DNA from: Membranipora membranacea
Taxonomy: Eukaryota; Bryozoa; Gymnolaemata; Cheilostomatida; Membraniporidae
Assembly: GCA_914767715.1 (NCBI GenBank)
Contig: OU612069.1
Coordinates: 16,241,387-16,305,386, forward strand
Direction of reading: 5' to 3'
Length of the DNA: 64,000 bases
In this document: positions 47,961 to 60,784 of the stretch, piece after piece
Layout of the letters: each line of letters begins with the position of its first letter
Numbering within the stretch: position 1 is the first letter of the stretch
The notes under the pieces: model-generated
Seen by the model: the letters and a program-made list of their open reading frames with translations, nothing else
What the model was told of the DNA's origin: nothing
Databases searched by the model: none
Program-made: the position numbers and the translations under genes

Positions 47961-50900
47961 CTTTCAAATCCTTGTGTTAGTATTGCATGGGCAAGATTTC
48001 CTGAACATTTAAAGAAGTTTCTGGTGGCGTTGCAATCTAATTTTGCCTGACAATCCCTAGCTTCTTTGCAGAGGGATTTTTCATTTGATTTATTGCCAGC
48101 AGTCTTTACCAGTTATGATGTTTCACATATGTATGGCAGCTGTCCTATTCTGGGAGAGGATAATTTTAATTATAGTAATAAATTTTCTGATACCTGACTT
48201 ATCAACTCAACTATTTGTTCCTCTCTATATATATTGAATATTTGGCAAGGGCAAGTTTTGCTTTTGTGACTAATTTAGAAATTTTAGTGCGATTTTCACT
48301 TGATTTACGGAAATAAGTTGATGATAAAATAACAGTAAAAAAATAAGCCCATATGACTATCTCTGATGGTGATGACCGTGATTTTACTCTCAACTGGGTC
48401 TTGGATGACAAGTTGTGCGACCTCTTTAAAAGAAGATTGCGAACTGTTCAGAAGCAAAAATCCACCCAGATGGAAATTTCATGTTGGTAGAGAGCTTATT
48501 GGAAGGCCTTGCACATGCTCCTGATAAATGCAGATTTGTCCAGATATGGAGAACTCTGCTGTTGTCTCTAACTGGCAATTTGAGAACCCAATTATGAAAC
48601 TAGTTTACACTATGATATGTCTACCAGCTATCTGTATATTCGAAACCCTTCTTCATTCAACAGAGCACTCCGTTGGCTCAGCTTTTGGGGTATGTTTTAA
48701 AATAAATCAGAAAAGGAATTGATCTTTATAACAGCCCCTACCAGTTTATTGGTCATGTGTGACCATTTGAAATGACATGTCATCTCTTAGACAAAATGAT
48801 AAATCTTCTGTATCTTTGAAAACTGTGAGGAATGGAAATGGTCCCGCGTACACTAAAGTATATGCTGTATACTATTAGTATGTATAGTTGTTCTATAACC
48901 GTCCTACTTTTAAATTTGGTTCTAGTAATCTATCTAAATCGTGCACTCAGGACACTTCTAAATGTCACTTTATTGTTGTGTTAGTTATTTGTAGTTCTAA
49001 TTTTGAGTTGCCTCCCTTCGTGCACTGAAGAAAGACAAGATCACTCAAATCTATTAAAACATGGTTCAAATTGGTAATGCTAGCACGCTGGTGAGTACGA
49101 GGTATTTTATTTGTAATTTCTAGTGACGAACAGCTGGTTCCCACTACCACACAAAGTAATCTACTAGGGGTTGCTACTGAGCCTGACCTTTTCTTAGATT
49201 CAGTAGAAGTTGCCTTCAAGCTTTTTAAAGAAAGGTTCCAGCCAATAACCTGCTAAGACTCCTGTCTTGTTTTAACAGTAAAACTCTTGATGAGTTTTGA
49301 GACAATGCTCTCGCACCACAAAGTCAAGATAATCTTTAGATCTTAGTACAACACAATCACTATTTATGAATGTGTTCAGGTGCGTTTGATATATTTTGTT
49401 ATTCAACTCAGGCGACTGATTTTAATTATGAGTACCTACTTGATCTCTGTATAGTGCCTGGAAGCTCAATCAGGTAATCAAGGCGGTGTATCAGAATCAC
49501 AGGCCTCTTAGCCAAGTTAAATTAGCTATAGACTCCAACCCGATTTCTAGTGAAGGAAAGAGGGATCAGTCTGTGGTCACTCTAAAATTGACTCTCAAAT
49601 TCTATATTCAATGTTGAATTAATGGTTTCACAGATTAGAAGTATCTTATCTTAAATCAAGAGTGGCCTACTCCTTCAAAACACAAGAATCTAATCCTAAA
49701 CTTTTATTCCGAAACTTAATCTATTTAACCCCCAAGCAGATATGATTACTACTTATTTCTGTACTGCTTAAACAGTAATTCACAATGATACTATCTATGA
49801 TTCAAACTCAATATGAGCACAGCCGCGAATTGCCTGCATTTAACTGTGGATCACAATATCTTCCAGCTTGATATGAGCACAGCGTTTAACTGTGGATTAC
49901 AATAATTAAACCTCCAAAAGTTAATTTTGAATCATGTTTCAGAGTGTTGTTATAGTAACAATTAATCACGACTTACTTCAGTTGATTGCAAAAATGTCTT
50001 ATGAACTCTTAGTGAATTTGACCTAACGGCTGAGTACCTGAAGAACTGTCCCGAACTATTTCGCCAATTACTAAATGCATAGAAATCAACTACAACAGTT
50101 TATTCACTAAAGTTATGGTTTATTGTCTTGATACTTATAAAATGTTTATGTAACTCAAATGATACTCACAGTATATTGGTCCTTAGACTCCACTTTAGTT
50201 TTAGCGTTCTATCAAAGATTGTCTGAATTAAAACTAGTATTTATTAAATCAGAAATATAATATCTTTTAATAGCTTTGTAAAAAGTTGACTGTGCTGCTC
50301 AAAGAATTAAACTGTACTGATTTACTGTTCAAATTTTCGGCCTTTATATAGGTGCCGTTTTGCGCTGACTTTGCTTGCTGTCGTCTGATTAGTTGTCAGC
50401 GGTTTAGTGTCTCTTGTGGCTTTGTTATATGAAACCGTTCTGTGGTCACAACGCATTGTATATTGCTGCTGTTCCTCAGTCTATCCTCTGGAATTTATTG
50501 TTCTATTTTTGGGCTGACTTTGTTAGTTTTCCGTGACTTTGCATTTTTCGCACAATTAATTTATGTCCTGCAATGAGCATGATCCCTTGCTGTTGTTACT
50601 CCATGATTGATTACTTCCGTGACACCCTGTGATTTCTCAACACCCTGGAGGTTACTTGGTACTTGGTACTATGACGTATGTGGAAAACCAAATTACTGCG
50701 TCAATGGAATTCCTTTTTTCATGGCGCTGACCAGATTAGCATGCTCCGTTGTGTTTGTTACAGCTTTGATGGATCCCTTCTGTGTCTCCCTGCTGGTTGT
50801 TTATTCTTGTGATTGCTAAATACCATGGAGGTCACTCGTACATTTGTTTTCATATGTATCTGTACCCACTGGCGTCTGCGGCAGTCTAAATATAACTACA

Positions 50901-51481
50901 TCTCTAAAGTGCCCATTTTTGACATGTTCAATTACATAGCAGATGACACCAAATCTCAACATGGCTTTCTATTTTATTTTCAACCGTCAAAGCAGACAAA
51001 ACAGACGACTTGGACGCCACCGGCAAAGGCTCCCTGTCATGAAAGAGGGGATAGAGCACCAAAGGCTTGGGATGATTCCAAAAGGATTTCCATCAATCTG
51101 CATGTTCCATATGTGTATAATGAGATATACCTGTCGGTTATGTCAAGGGCTACCCTTAGTAATTTGGCTCCTAGAATTCATCAATTATCCTTTGCAAAGG
51201 TAGTGAAGTTTGCATATCAGCTAAATTGTGGCATCAGCCCTATACAGTTTTGAAGATCAGATATGTCATACCAATATTAACCATTTTATTGAGGACTTGA
51301 GGTGATTATGATAATATTCATATTGTTATTTGAAGATTGACGAAGATGACGCAATACCAGACTTCAGGTGGTTCTAATACAGATCAAAACATCCCTACTA
51401 GGCCAGCAGCGGCTATACATAAAAGGCTCTAAAAATAACATCTGCGTAAGTGTCTTGAACAGAGAAAATTGAAGACAGTAT
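47961..51481. other. No gene recognised
   Basis: Long AT-rich stretch with weak internal repetition (CCATGATTGATTACTTCC / TACCATGGAGGTCACTC style echoes at 50600-50840). A short acidic frame near 48355-48470 (plus) is not supported by splice sites. Confidence 0.5.
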
Positions 51482-52700
51482 CTGGTGTAGTTTTTTATGG
51501 CCGTTCTGATGACGCATATGTACCATTTCACAAATGGGGCAAAAAGGGGCGAATCCAAGTAAGAAACACGGAAAAGGGGGTTAAAAGGGCGTTTTTTGCA
51601 ATTTAACTTCTCTTGGCAAAGTTCATAGAATGAAGCAGTGTCATTGAATTTTTTTTATCAATATCATGCATATCTTGAGTAGTTTTTGGGAAAATATCAT
51701 ACAGCTAAACCCAATGGTTGACATTTTACAGACAAATTGTAGTCACCCCTCGAACTCAGTTGCGGCATAATAATAGGTTTTGTGCAAGCGTGCAAGAATA
51801 ACATTGATAAATGTACTTCTCACATCATTTTTCATGATTGTTTATAAAAAGACCCCATCATAAAGTATCTGGTTGTAGTGTAATAATAAATTGAGAATAT
51901 ATGAGAAAGGGGTGGATCCAGTTGGGATGTGAAAAACAGGTAAACGTTTATGAAGTTTTATTCTGGTAAAGCGTGTAATCTGATATGTATTTTGAATTTA
52001 ATAGCTATTTTAAAGAGCACATAAGTATCACTGCTAAAACAAAACAAAGAAAGGATGCAAATTCATACTAGTTTAAAGGTCAAGGTCTTCATCATCGGTA
52101 ATTTGGTCATACTCATCTTGCTGAGTGTCGTCCCTGCCATTGTCGCATTGAAGGTATCCACACAATTGCGTACAATGCAAACCGGCCTTCAAACATGAGC
52201 ATCCACCGCTTTTGTCTGGGGTAGTTTTTTATGGCCGTTCTGATGGCGCATATGTACTATTTTACAAATGGGGCAATAGGGTGCGGATCCAAGTAAGAAA
52301 CGTGGAAAAGGGGGGTATATAGAGCATTTTTTACCATTTAACTTCTTTCGGCAAAGATCATAGAATGAATTGGCGTCATTGAAATTTTTTTATCAATATC
52401 ATGCATATCTTGAGTGGTTTTTGAGAAAATATCATACTGCTAAATCCATCTATTGACGTTTTACAGACAGATTGTAGACACCCCTCAAACACAGTTGTGG
52501 CATAAAAATAGGTTTTGCGCAACCTTTCCAGAATAACAGCGATAAACAAATTTCATATGTGATTTTCATTATCTTTTTATAAGAAGACCCTATTATAAAA
52601 TAACTGGTAGCAGTCTAATTATAAATTGGGAATATATTGGGACAGGGTGGATCCAGTTAAGATGTGAAAAACTGTTAAGATGCGAAAAACAGGTTGAGTC
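51482..52700 (+). repeat. Direct duplication, units at 51482 and 52218
   Basis: About 450-480 bp repeats starting TAGTTTTTTATGGCCGTTCT, sharing TATCAATATCATGCATATCT and ACAGACAAATTGTAG/ACAGACAGATTGTAG, offset about 735 bp. Confidence 0.85.
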
Positions 52701-52931
52701 CAGAAACTTCTTGCTAATGAGTGATCAAAAAATTGCATTTAATAATAATTATCTCTCTGGGGTCACCTAGAATTGAGTGAAACTAGACCCGAATTTCGCT
52801 GCGAATCCAATTATGTAAAGTTCATAACTCTCCGAGTGCATATTCTTTCTACAGAGGCTAAGAAAAGACAAAAAAGTTGCAAAATTTCGTTTTTTAATGA
52901 GCATTCTGTTGTGTATTATCTACCAAGACAC

Positions 52932-53430
52932 AAACAGATCCTCTTTATTGACTTATTGAGAGGTGCAATACAAGTCACACCAGTATAAACAAAGATATAT
53001 CCACAATGTGACCAGTGTCAATGTGAAGGAAAGCAAAGAAAGACGAACTAATGTGCTTATCAAATGCATCGAAAACCTGTATTGATATAATACATTCTTT
53101 ATCAAGGTAAAAATCCAGTCAATGGCTAATTGGAAGGTGAGATATATGTACAAACATATATAAAATTGTTACATAAAAATACAATTAGTGAATACCAACA
53201 ATAATATGACCTGGGTAAACAAGAAGGAAAGCAAAAAAAAGGAGTATTTCCTGCTGTGAAAACCAGTATTGATAAATACATTCAAGGTACAAATCCTCTT
53301 CATTGACCAATTGGAAAGTAGATATTGGTACAAGCCTGTATCAAATGAATATATACAGCAGTAAAACACATACCTGCAATGTGACCTATGTCAACGTGTG
53401 GGCATGCAACAAAGGACATCAAGAATATAA
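52932..53430 (+). repeat. Diverged tandem repeat, period about 180 bp
   Basis: Three partial units share a fragment like AAATCCTCTTCATTGACCAATTG, CAATGTGACC, GGAAAGCAAA and ACCAGTATTGAT. Confidence 0.6.
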
Positions 53431-54513
53431 AATTCATGTGAAAACATGCATTGACACAAATGCATGCAGAGTATTTTTGTACTTGGTCATCATGTTAAAT
53501 TTGGCGCTTCTTAGTCTTGGACTTTGGCAATGATCTATGATCGGAATAGTTATTTTAAGCCTATTTGCGTGGTTCTTCCTCCTTCGCTGTATCACTGAAA
53601 GAATGATAAAACTCAAGATTAAGGAGTGGAAATATAATCGCATAACTGGATCTCAACTCAAGTTAACAGCAGGAGGTAGAACAACCTTTGAACAAAAAAT
53701 TATTCTATCTCACATCACATCTAGCAGCTAAGTTAAAAAGCCTGCAAAACAAATCTGTTGGAGGAATATGTTATTCGTATTATAAGCAAGTAGATAAATA
53801 AACACGGGGGGGGAGGAAGGGGGGTTATGGCTTTCTTGTAATGGATGTCAACTGCTTAGACCTATGACATCACCCTACACATATTTTACAAGCAGACTCT
53901 TCTTTAAATAAAACATAGATGCTGACATGGATATAACACTACAGAAATAACCTATAGTTACCCTAGAGGAGTAATATTTGGCTTAGTTTAGCTAGTTTAT
54001 GGGTGACTTAATGTTAGCTAGCACTAACTTTTGGCAAGCAGTACTGAGGTGAGAGTCTAAATGAAGTAAGGCTTGGATGTCACCTGTCTTAGGAGTGTGT
54101 GAAATGGTGAACATCTCCTCCAGCAAACTATTTACTCCTCTAGAGTTTTCAAGGTTTTGAACTATCCTTCACCTTTCATAAGTCTTCCTGGAATAGTATT
54201 TGATGGTAGTGTGCTTCTCTTGCCACATCATCAGAGTTTTCAAATATATAATAGTAAGCTCTCTATTTCATTAGCTTGAGCCGCTTGGTACAAGCCAGCT
54301 GAAAAAAAAAACGAATTGAGCATCTGTAATTCATAAACTCTGAACAGTAAAGAGTAACCAAGCTGTCACCTTGTTTCCGTTGTCATCATCACTACTAGAT
54401 GTATCTTCATTCTAAATACATAAATGATAGTTTGATAACACTGCTATCACAACACATTAACACTACTAATAATGCTAACAGAAGTGTTTTGCCTTGCTAG
54501 TAGTAACAGCAAT

Positions 54514-54659
54514 CCAGTCCCACAGTCCTTCTGTAGTTGGTGCAAGTCCAGTGGTCGAGTGCCCCAGTGGTCGAGGCCTTTTCTCTCTTAGGCCTTGACC
54601 ACTGGGGCACTCGACCACTGGACTTGCACCAACTACAGAAGGCCTGTGATTTGGACTGG
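54514..54659. repeat. Foldback with 52-bp near-perfect arms
   Basis: Arms about 54527-54578 and 54591-54642, containing GTGGTCGAGTGCCCCAGTGG; weaker pairing (CCAGTCC/GGACTGG) extends outward to 54514 and 54659. Confidence 0.9.
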
Positions 54660-55139
54660 AGTAAGCTGTAATAGCGAAGTTACTCCTTGCTGAAAGTAAG
54701 GTCAACAATTCCATAGACCTATTTTTTTTACATAAACCCAATCCTTTTAAATTATTGATTTTCTAATAATATTGATAACCTACCATCACATTGAAACACC
54801 TGGGATGAAGATAGGCTACTAGTACTAGAAGAGACACTAGTATGTTCATGAAATAAACAAATAAATGTACTTATAGTAAACAAAAACATTGAAACCTAAA
54901 AGTGAAGTAAACTATCACAATCATTCATCTTAACACTCACATTTTTCCTGGTGTGGGCTTTCTGTGCAGTTACTAGTTTTGTTATGCAAATCTCAGATAG
55001 CAGATTTTGTGAGCATAGAAAGAATGTTCATTTCTATTGTCATCATTCTCCATTCTATCACAATATATATACCATGATCATATCAATGAACTAAGGTTAA
55101 GTTCATTGATCATATGCATTATGATGGTAGCTTATCTCT

Positions 55140-55240
55140 CTGATCCAGAGTATATCAGTAGCTTCCTGCAGCTCAGGCTGTTTGTCTAGCAAAACCCAAT
55201 CCTCAGCTTTGCTCAGAGCATTGTCCAGTTGCTGTTGTGA
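55140..55240 (-). pseudogene. Short coding-like fragment of unknown origin
   Basis: Minus strand after an ACAACAG acceptor-like site: QLDNALSKAEDWVLLDKQPE, continuing LQEATDILWI with no stop. Amphipathic, protein-like composition. Not recognised; may belong to the same decayed element as the protease at 57 kb. Confidence 0.3.
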
Positions 55241-57124
55241 CAATTTAATCAGTGGATTTTATCATATGCTCTGTGTTGTGGGAATTGATGCAGCAAGCCT
55301 CATGGTTGGCGGCCATCTTTTATAAACAAAAATGCTCTGCACTGTCATTGGCTAATCTTCAAAATTATCCATTTTGATTGGCTAAATGTTGCCAAGTAAC
55401 TTTTGCAAGTTAGTTCTGCAGAAATATTGTAGAATCTGCATCAGAAAAGAATTTTAGCAAAACATTATTTATTGCCCCAATTATGGAATAGTACCCCATC
55501 AAAAATCCAAACAATAATAAATATCATTTGATTATTTGCTATTAATTTTCTCTGTTCATCATCCTTACACACAATGAAACAATAGTGAGGTGCTGCTGCT
55601 GGCCTATACATCTCTACAATTATAATTTGTATCAAAACTTCGAGATTGACTAATAAATTTTGAAACTGGTAAAATTCTTTTCTTATATCAGCTGTACTGC
55701 ATTTCCTGATGTTTTCCTTTTGTTGAAGTTGTCTCGCATCTCACACAATAAAAGAAAAGGAACCGAAAATAGAAATCAGGATCCGAATTAGAATGCTTTA
55801 ACCATAAACTATAAACCATAAACTATAAGTTTATGGCTTTAACTAATATTTACTAATTTGTCCAAAGTCTCAATTATCTCATACAATCAATAGTTTTCCT
55901 TTATATAAATGCTAAATATTATAAACAACCTTGATATAGTTTGGGCAGGCTCTCGTGTCGGGGTGGGTGGGTGACTGACTGCCTGCCCAGGCTAACTGTT
56001 TTGGTATTACAAAGTGTTCTACTTAAACTGCACTAATCCTATAATTGCTGCAGTACAGCTTTTAATGACCAACCATATTTATTTGCATAACAATCGATTT
56101 AAACTCAGACCATCATACCAATTTTATAAACACCAGTGTCTTTTGAGTTGCCAACCTGGCCGACCGTAACAAAGAACTTAAAACTTTATACCTTATACCT
56201 TTACACCTTCTCCTATTCTATTTTATGGAGTTTTAAGCCTACACTATTTGATACATCATGTAAGTAATACTATTGTGAAAAATTTGTTATATTTGATATA
56301 GATGAGTCTTGACTTTATTACAATTTGATGTAAAACTCTAATGACAACGTTAATTATGTAAACACTGCAGTGCCACCTTTTCAATGTTCAATGCTCATAA
56401 TTGTTCATTAATTTGTAGATAATCGCACTCAATGACTTCTCAATTAAATCACTCACAACACGATTCTGTGGTCTCAATATACTATCTGTTTAATACTTAG
56501 CGGCTGAATAAACTAATGTTTGTAAGTTTATGATTATTGCCAGCTTTTATCCGATCTGTTCTATTTTTATGTCACAAGCCTTCTATTCATCCACTGTTAT
56601 CAATGTCATGTCATTTTGTTAATTGACCTATTTACATGCACACGTTTTAATCACACTTTCATTATTATACAGGGTACAATAATAATAAAAGCAAGAAATC
56701 AATCACTCTGCTATTGTTGCCATCATTCGGCCCTCAGCAATAATCCAGTACACTAACCTTGGTATGCTTCTGACTTTACCAACTCACCATCCCCTGTGCT
56801 TCATAGTGATCAATCATGCTCACTGTCACTGCTTCAGGTTATTATTTTCATAACTGGATAAATCAATGCTGGGGCTTTTATCTCATTGTTGGTTGCACAC
56901 TACTCATGATATGCTACCACTGTCTTCTGTAAGTTTAATAAGGCATACAGCAGGCACATTGTTGCATGGTAAATAAATCTCAAGCAATATTCTCCAAACA
57001 AAACTTAATTATAAACAAAAACTTGGGACTCTAATGTAATATCACTTTCACAACATATAACAGAGATAAATGCAAGGGTAAGTAATATACAACTTAAATA
57101 ATATTGAAACTAACTAATGCTTAC
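55241..57124. other. No gene seen
   Basis: AT-rich DNA with short echoes such as ACCATAAACTATAA repeated at 55801-55828; no coding signal recognised. Confidence 0.5.
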
Positions 57125-57683
57125 TTAGCCTTCTGACTTAGACTCAGTCAGCTTTCTCGGTGCTACACTAAGTGGCAATGGTACTAAATCTACTTGTTGT
57201 CCTCCAAAATCTACAAATCCTTCCTTGATATGGAAGGAAATGTAGTCAAAAATCCATGTGATACGAAAGCCTAGGAGGATTTCCGAAGAATTAGATCTCC
57301 CTCCTACTAGAAATGTTAGTGAAAATGTTATATCAACAATTCTTATATACAAATCAGTTTGTCCGTCTAGCTCAACAGCATGGTTAGATATAGAGCAAGG
57401 CCTTACATACATCAGTAGGCGTGATAACACATTGCAGCACTCTTGTTACATTATATGGGATCAGACTATGACATGCTCCAGTATCAAACAACACCTCAGT
57501 TAGGAAAGAATTTTGGTCATTCGTGTAAAACTTATCTGGGTTGTACAATTCTATTGCTATGACTGGTAAGTATGCTTCTGTGTCTTCATTCATCATGTAT
57601 AGTGGACTCAACTCCTCAGGCTTAAAAGGAATAGACTTCTTAACCCTGTTGATGGCGCATTGTCTTTCAAGCAACAGTGACAT
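57125..57683 (-). pseudogene. Retropepsin (LTR-retroelement aspartic protease) fragment, frame-broken
   Basis: The upstream frame 57683-57384 carries the active-site motif LFDTGACHSLI; the downstream frame 57430-57125 carries LVGGRSNSSEILLGFRI, matching the flap/C-terminal I-I/L-L-G strand of retropepsins, and ends in a stop soon after. The two frames overlap around 57384-57430, so the domain is split by one frame change. No reverse transcriptase or integrase is recognisable on either side. Either a relic of a gag-pro region or a decayed retropepsin-like gene. Confidence 0.7.
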
Positions 57684-57699
57684 TGTTTCCTCTCTTGAC

Positions 57700-57860
57700 A
57701 GATTGCCTTGATCTGAGTGTAGTGAAAAACACAGACACTCAATCGATCAGCCTAGAGTGATATGCAGTTACTTTATCAAGTCAGTCCGTGCCATCTGCCA
57801 GAATTCTTTGCTTTCATCATCATACAATCACCAATATTACAATTTGTTGTGAGATTGTGG
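57700..57860 (-). repeat. Dispersed repeat shared with 35395-35555
   Basis: Minus strand: GACTGACTTGATAAAGTAAC, CTCTAGGCTGATCGATTGA, TTTTTCACTACACTCAG, ATCAAGGCAATCTG, in the same order as at 35.4 kb. Confidence 0.75.
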
Positions 57861-59492
57861 GACATACTGACCTGTTATCTAACATCAACTCCAAAAACTA
57901 AGTCATCATCTCTTCTTACAATAAAGTGTAACTGCCTGTTCAGTTGTCAGGTTTCCATAAACTTAGGATAATTTAGTGCATACATACATTCATACATCAC
58001 CACATACAAATGCCGAGTAAAACACTGTAAAGCCGGGGCTTCGTCAATTTCAGAGTCAAAACATTCTTAAAATTGAACGCAGCCTGGCCTTAAGGACAAA
58101 TGGGGCGCTTTTTATATACTTATCTTCTATTCAATCATTCCTCAACTAAAGCTTGCTAGTGATCGGTCGATGTTCAGAGATATCTTTGGATTGACTAACT
58201 CACCCACTCCCACAATTGCCCACTTGCCCACTCGTCAACTCCCCCACAGCCCACTCGCCCGATACTTCCGATGCACCTGGCAAACAATAAATCAATCTGT
58301 CATTGCAAGGGTGTCATACATCAGGTAAACAAGGCATTTTTATTGTAGTCAGGAATTCTTATTAACATTGTTTAACAATCAGCTCTACCAAAAGAGCTTG
58401 TATGACTGCATTAATTTGGTTCGAAGAAGTGGGCCAAGCCAAGTGTTAATTGGGTTGAGATATTTTATCAGTTTGCAGAATGTTTTGCTTTCCACATGTA
58501 TAAATTGAAACCTGGACCTTAGTGAAGAGTTCAGGTTGTGGATTGTTTTTTTTAGAACACACTGCTTGTCCAACTACCCTGGTGAAATATCCAGTTGCAG
58601 TCCCCACCTTGTCAGGGTTTGAGGGAAGTCTTGTCCATCATTCCTGATTAAATCTGTTCCAGAATTTCGAAATTTGATTTGAATTGCCTTAAACAGATGG
58701 AATAAGGATCAAGTTATTCATTGAAAGAATCAAGTAAGAGCTGTCCTTAGTGATGCAATTATATAACAATTGAATTTGATTAGGTTATTTTGATAATCAA
58801 AGGGATTGGCCCTCCTAAGGATGAGTTTGAGCCCTGAGGATTGAAGTCAATTCCGCGACCCTGTACCATTACACTGGCACGTGTTCGGATTTAGCACACG
58901 GTATTCCTCTCTTTAATGTCATCACTTTAATCCCCTACTTAACATTGATTAACATTGATTAATGTCAATCAGAATTCAAAAGAGCGTGACCGTGACAAAT
59001 TGAAATGATGAATGTCTTCAAGCCTTTTCTTGAGATGATTTAAACAGTCGTGGTTTTTGATTCACAGGCTCATTTTGCCTGCTATTGGATTAAATGCCTA
59101 TCAATAGCCGACCATAAATTTAGTTGTAGCTGGTTTAAAAATTTAAAGTCGCAATAAGTAAAGTCACACATCATTTCAGCTGATCGAAGAGAAGACTTCC
59201 TCTGTGCTATCCTAACACTGAACATAATATGTACATAGGAATGCATTGAAATTTTTCAATGTGAAAACATTGCATTACTACTGGACACCTAGCTACCTGA
59301 CTAAATACTTTATTGAACTTTCGATAGTATTTATTACAAAATGTTTTCTTGATATATATCTGCGAAAACTTTCAAACTCAACTGAAAAATGTCGGGGTAT
59401 GAAATTTACCAACCTCTTTGCTGAGCTCAAGCGTGTGTTAATGCTTGTTCACTAAGTTCTCTCACCTGTGTCATGATAATCTTTCAGATTAT
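57861..59492. other. No gene seen
   Basis: AT-rich DNA. A run of CCCACTCGCCC-like words at 58195-58265 is low complexity; no coding signal recognised. Confidence 0.5.
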
Positions 59493-59547
59493 GCCATCAT
59501 GCCATTATGCCATTATGCCATCATGCCATTATGCCATCATGCCATTA
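59493..59547 (+). repeat. ATGCCAT(T/C) microsatellite
   Basis: Seven tandem 8-base units alternating ATGCCATT and ATGCCATC. Confidence 0.9.
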
Positions 59548-59934
59548 CTACAAAAAATCTGAGAAACTGAAGAAAGGTTGATTTTCACTGTCACAAACTA
59601 AAACTGTGTAAGAGCAATTAGCTTCAGTATTATTTCTAGTGTAGGTTTCTAGTTGCGCTCCCTTACTCAAAACCAGGTATAGCAAGACCCTGCCATTGAG
59701 AGGTTCCTCTAAATCACATTCTTGAATTCAGCAGTATTTTCCTCAGAACTTACCATGATGCCTGTTAGATGTTTATTTGATCACATATCCATTTGTAAGC
59801 TACAAGATTTTCAGGGTTATAGCACAGCATTAACCATTGACCTTAAACCACTGCTGCCACACAGCCAAATGTGTACTTATAGAATTCTGTATAGCTCAAA
59901 ACTAATAATATGAGGCTTCAATCTTAGCATTTTC

Positions 59935-60335
59935 ACCTAATGAGCAAATAATTTGCACAAACTGGCAGTCAAAATTAGGGTATGAAATGAATTATCTACC
60001 GCAACAGACGACCAACAGGTGATGTAGTTAACGTCTTACTAGGGCAAATTGTACACGCCATAAGCTGGTGCTGGTGCTGGTGCTGGTGCTGGTGCTGGTG
60101 CTGGTGCTGGTGCTGGTGCTGGTGCTGGTGCTGGTGCTGGTGCTGGTGCTGGTGCTGGTGCTGGTGCTGGTGCTGGTGCTGGTGCTGGTGCTGGTGCTGG
60201 TGCTGGTGCTGGTGCTGGTGCTGGTGCTGGTGCTGGTGCTGGTGCTGGTGCTGGTGCTGGTGCGGGTGCTGGTGCGTAGATTTCATGCCCTGATTTTGAA
60301 GATCAGTTTGTGCAAACTATTTGCCCATTAGGAGA
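59935..60335. repeat. Inverted repeat enclosing the GGTGCT array
   Basis: Left CTAATGAGCAAATAATTTGC and TTGCACAAACTG, right CAGTTTGTGCAAACTATTTG and CCCATTAGG, roughly 55-65 bp arms. Confidence 0.75.
60064..60276 (+). repeat. (CTGGTG)n hexanucleotide array, about 35 copies
   Basis: Near-perfect from 60064 to 60262, then two GCGGGTGCTGGTGCG variants. Open in all frames (Leu-Val on plus, His-Gln on minus), which is a by-product of the repeat. Confidence 0.97.
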
Positions 60336-60784
60336 CGATTATGATATTTAAGTCTCAATTAATCATTCAATGAGCACAAATTTGATGAGTGGCAGCAGTA
60401 GTTTAAAACAATCTTTAATTGTTTCAAAACATCATTGGGATTGTCAAATAAATCTGTCATTGTGAGGTTCTTAATAAATCACATTCTTGAATTCAGCAAT
60501 ATTTCTGACAGAAATAACTACCATGCCTGTTTAAATATACTTTTATTGTCAATCTACAATCATCTTTAGGAATGGGTTTCATGCAGTGACAGATCAAATA
60601 ACTTCAACAATAAGGAAAAGCTGAGATTTAATGACATTACTCAGGATAATAGCACCACATTCACCATTCATTTATCATCAGATGTGATGACTGGAATCGA
60701 TAAACATATCCTACAATGCAGTGATATAATATAACATTTGTTTTTTTGTCTACACAGTTAAACTAGGGGCAATATCGGGCTAAA

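Larger units (their letters stand above)
59700..60660 (+). repeat. Direct repeat flanking the hexamer element
   Basis: AATCACATTCTTGAATTCAG at about 59712 and 60477, followed at both by ACCATG-A/C-TGCCTGTT and later by CAGG-x-TATAGCACxxCATT. Confidence 0.65.

Noticed and set aside
50813-51253. 146-codon plus-strand ORF containing a YIADD string.
   Set aside because: No reverse-transcriptase context around the string; composition unlike a protein, and it lies in repeat-rich DNA.
59996-60331. Poly(Leu-Val) and poly(His-Gln) ORFs.
   Set aside because: By-products of the GGTGCT hexamer array.
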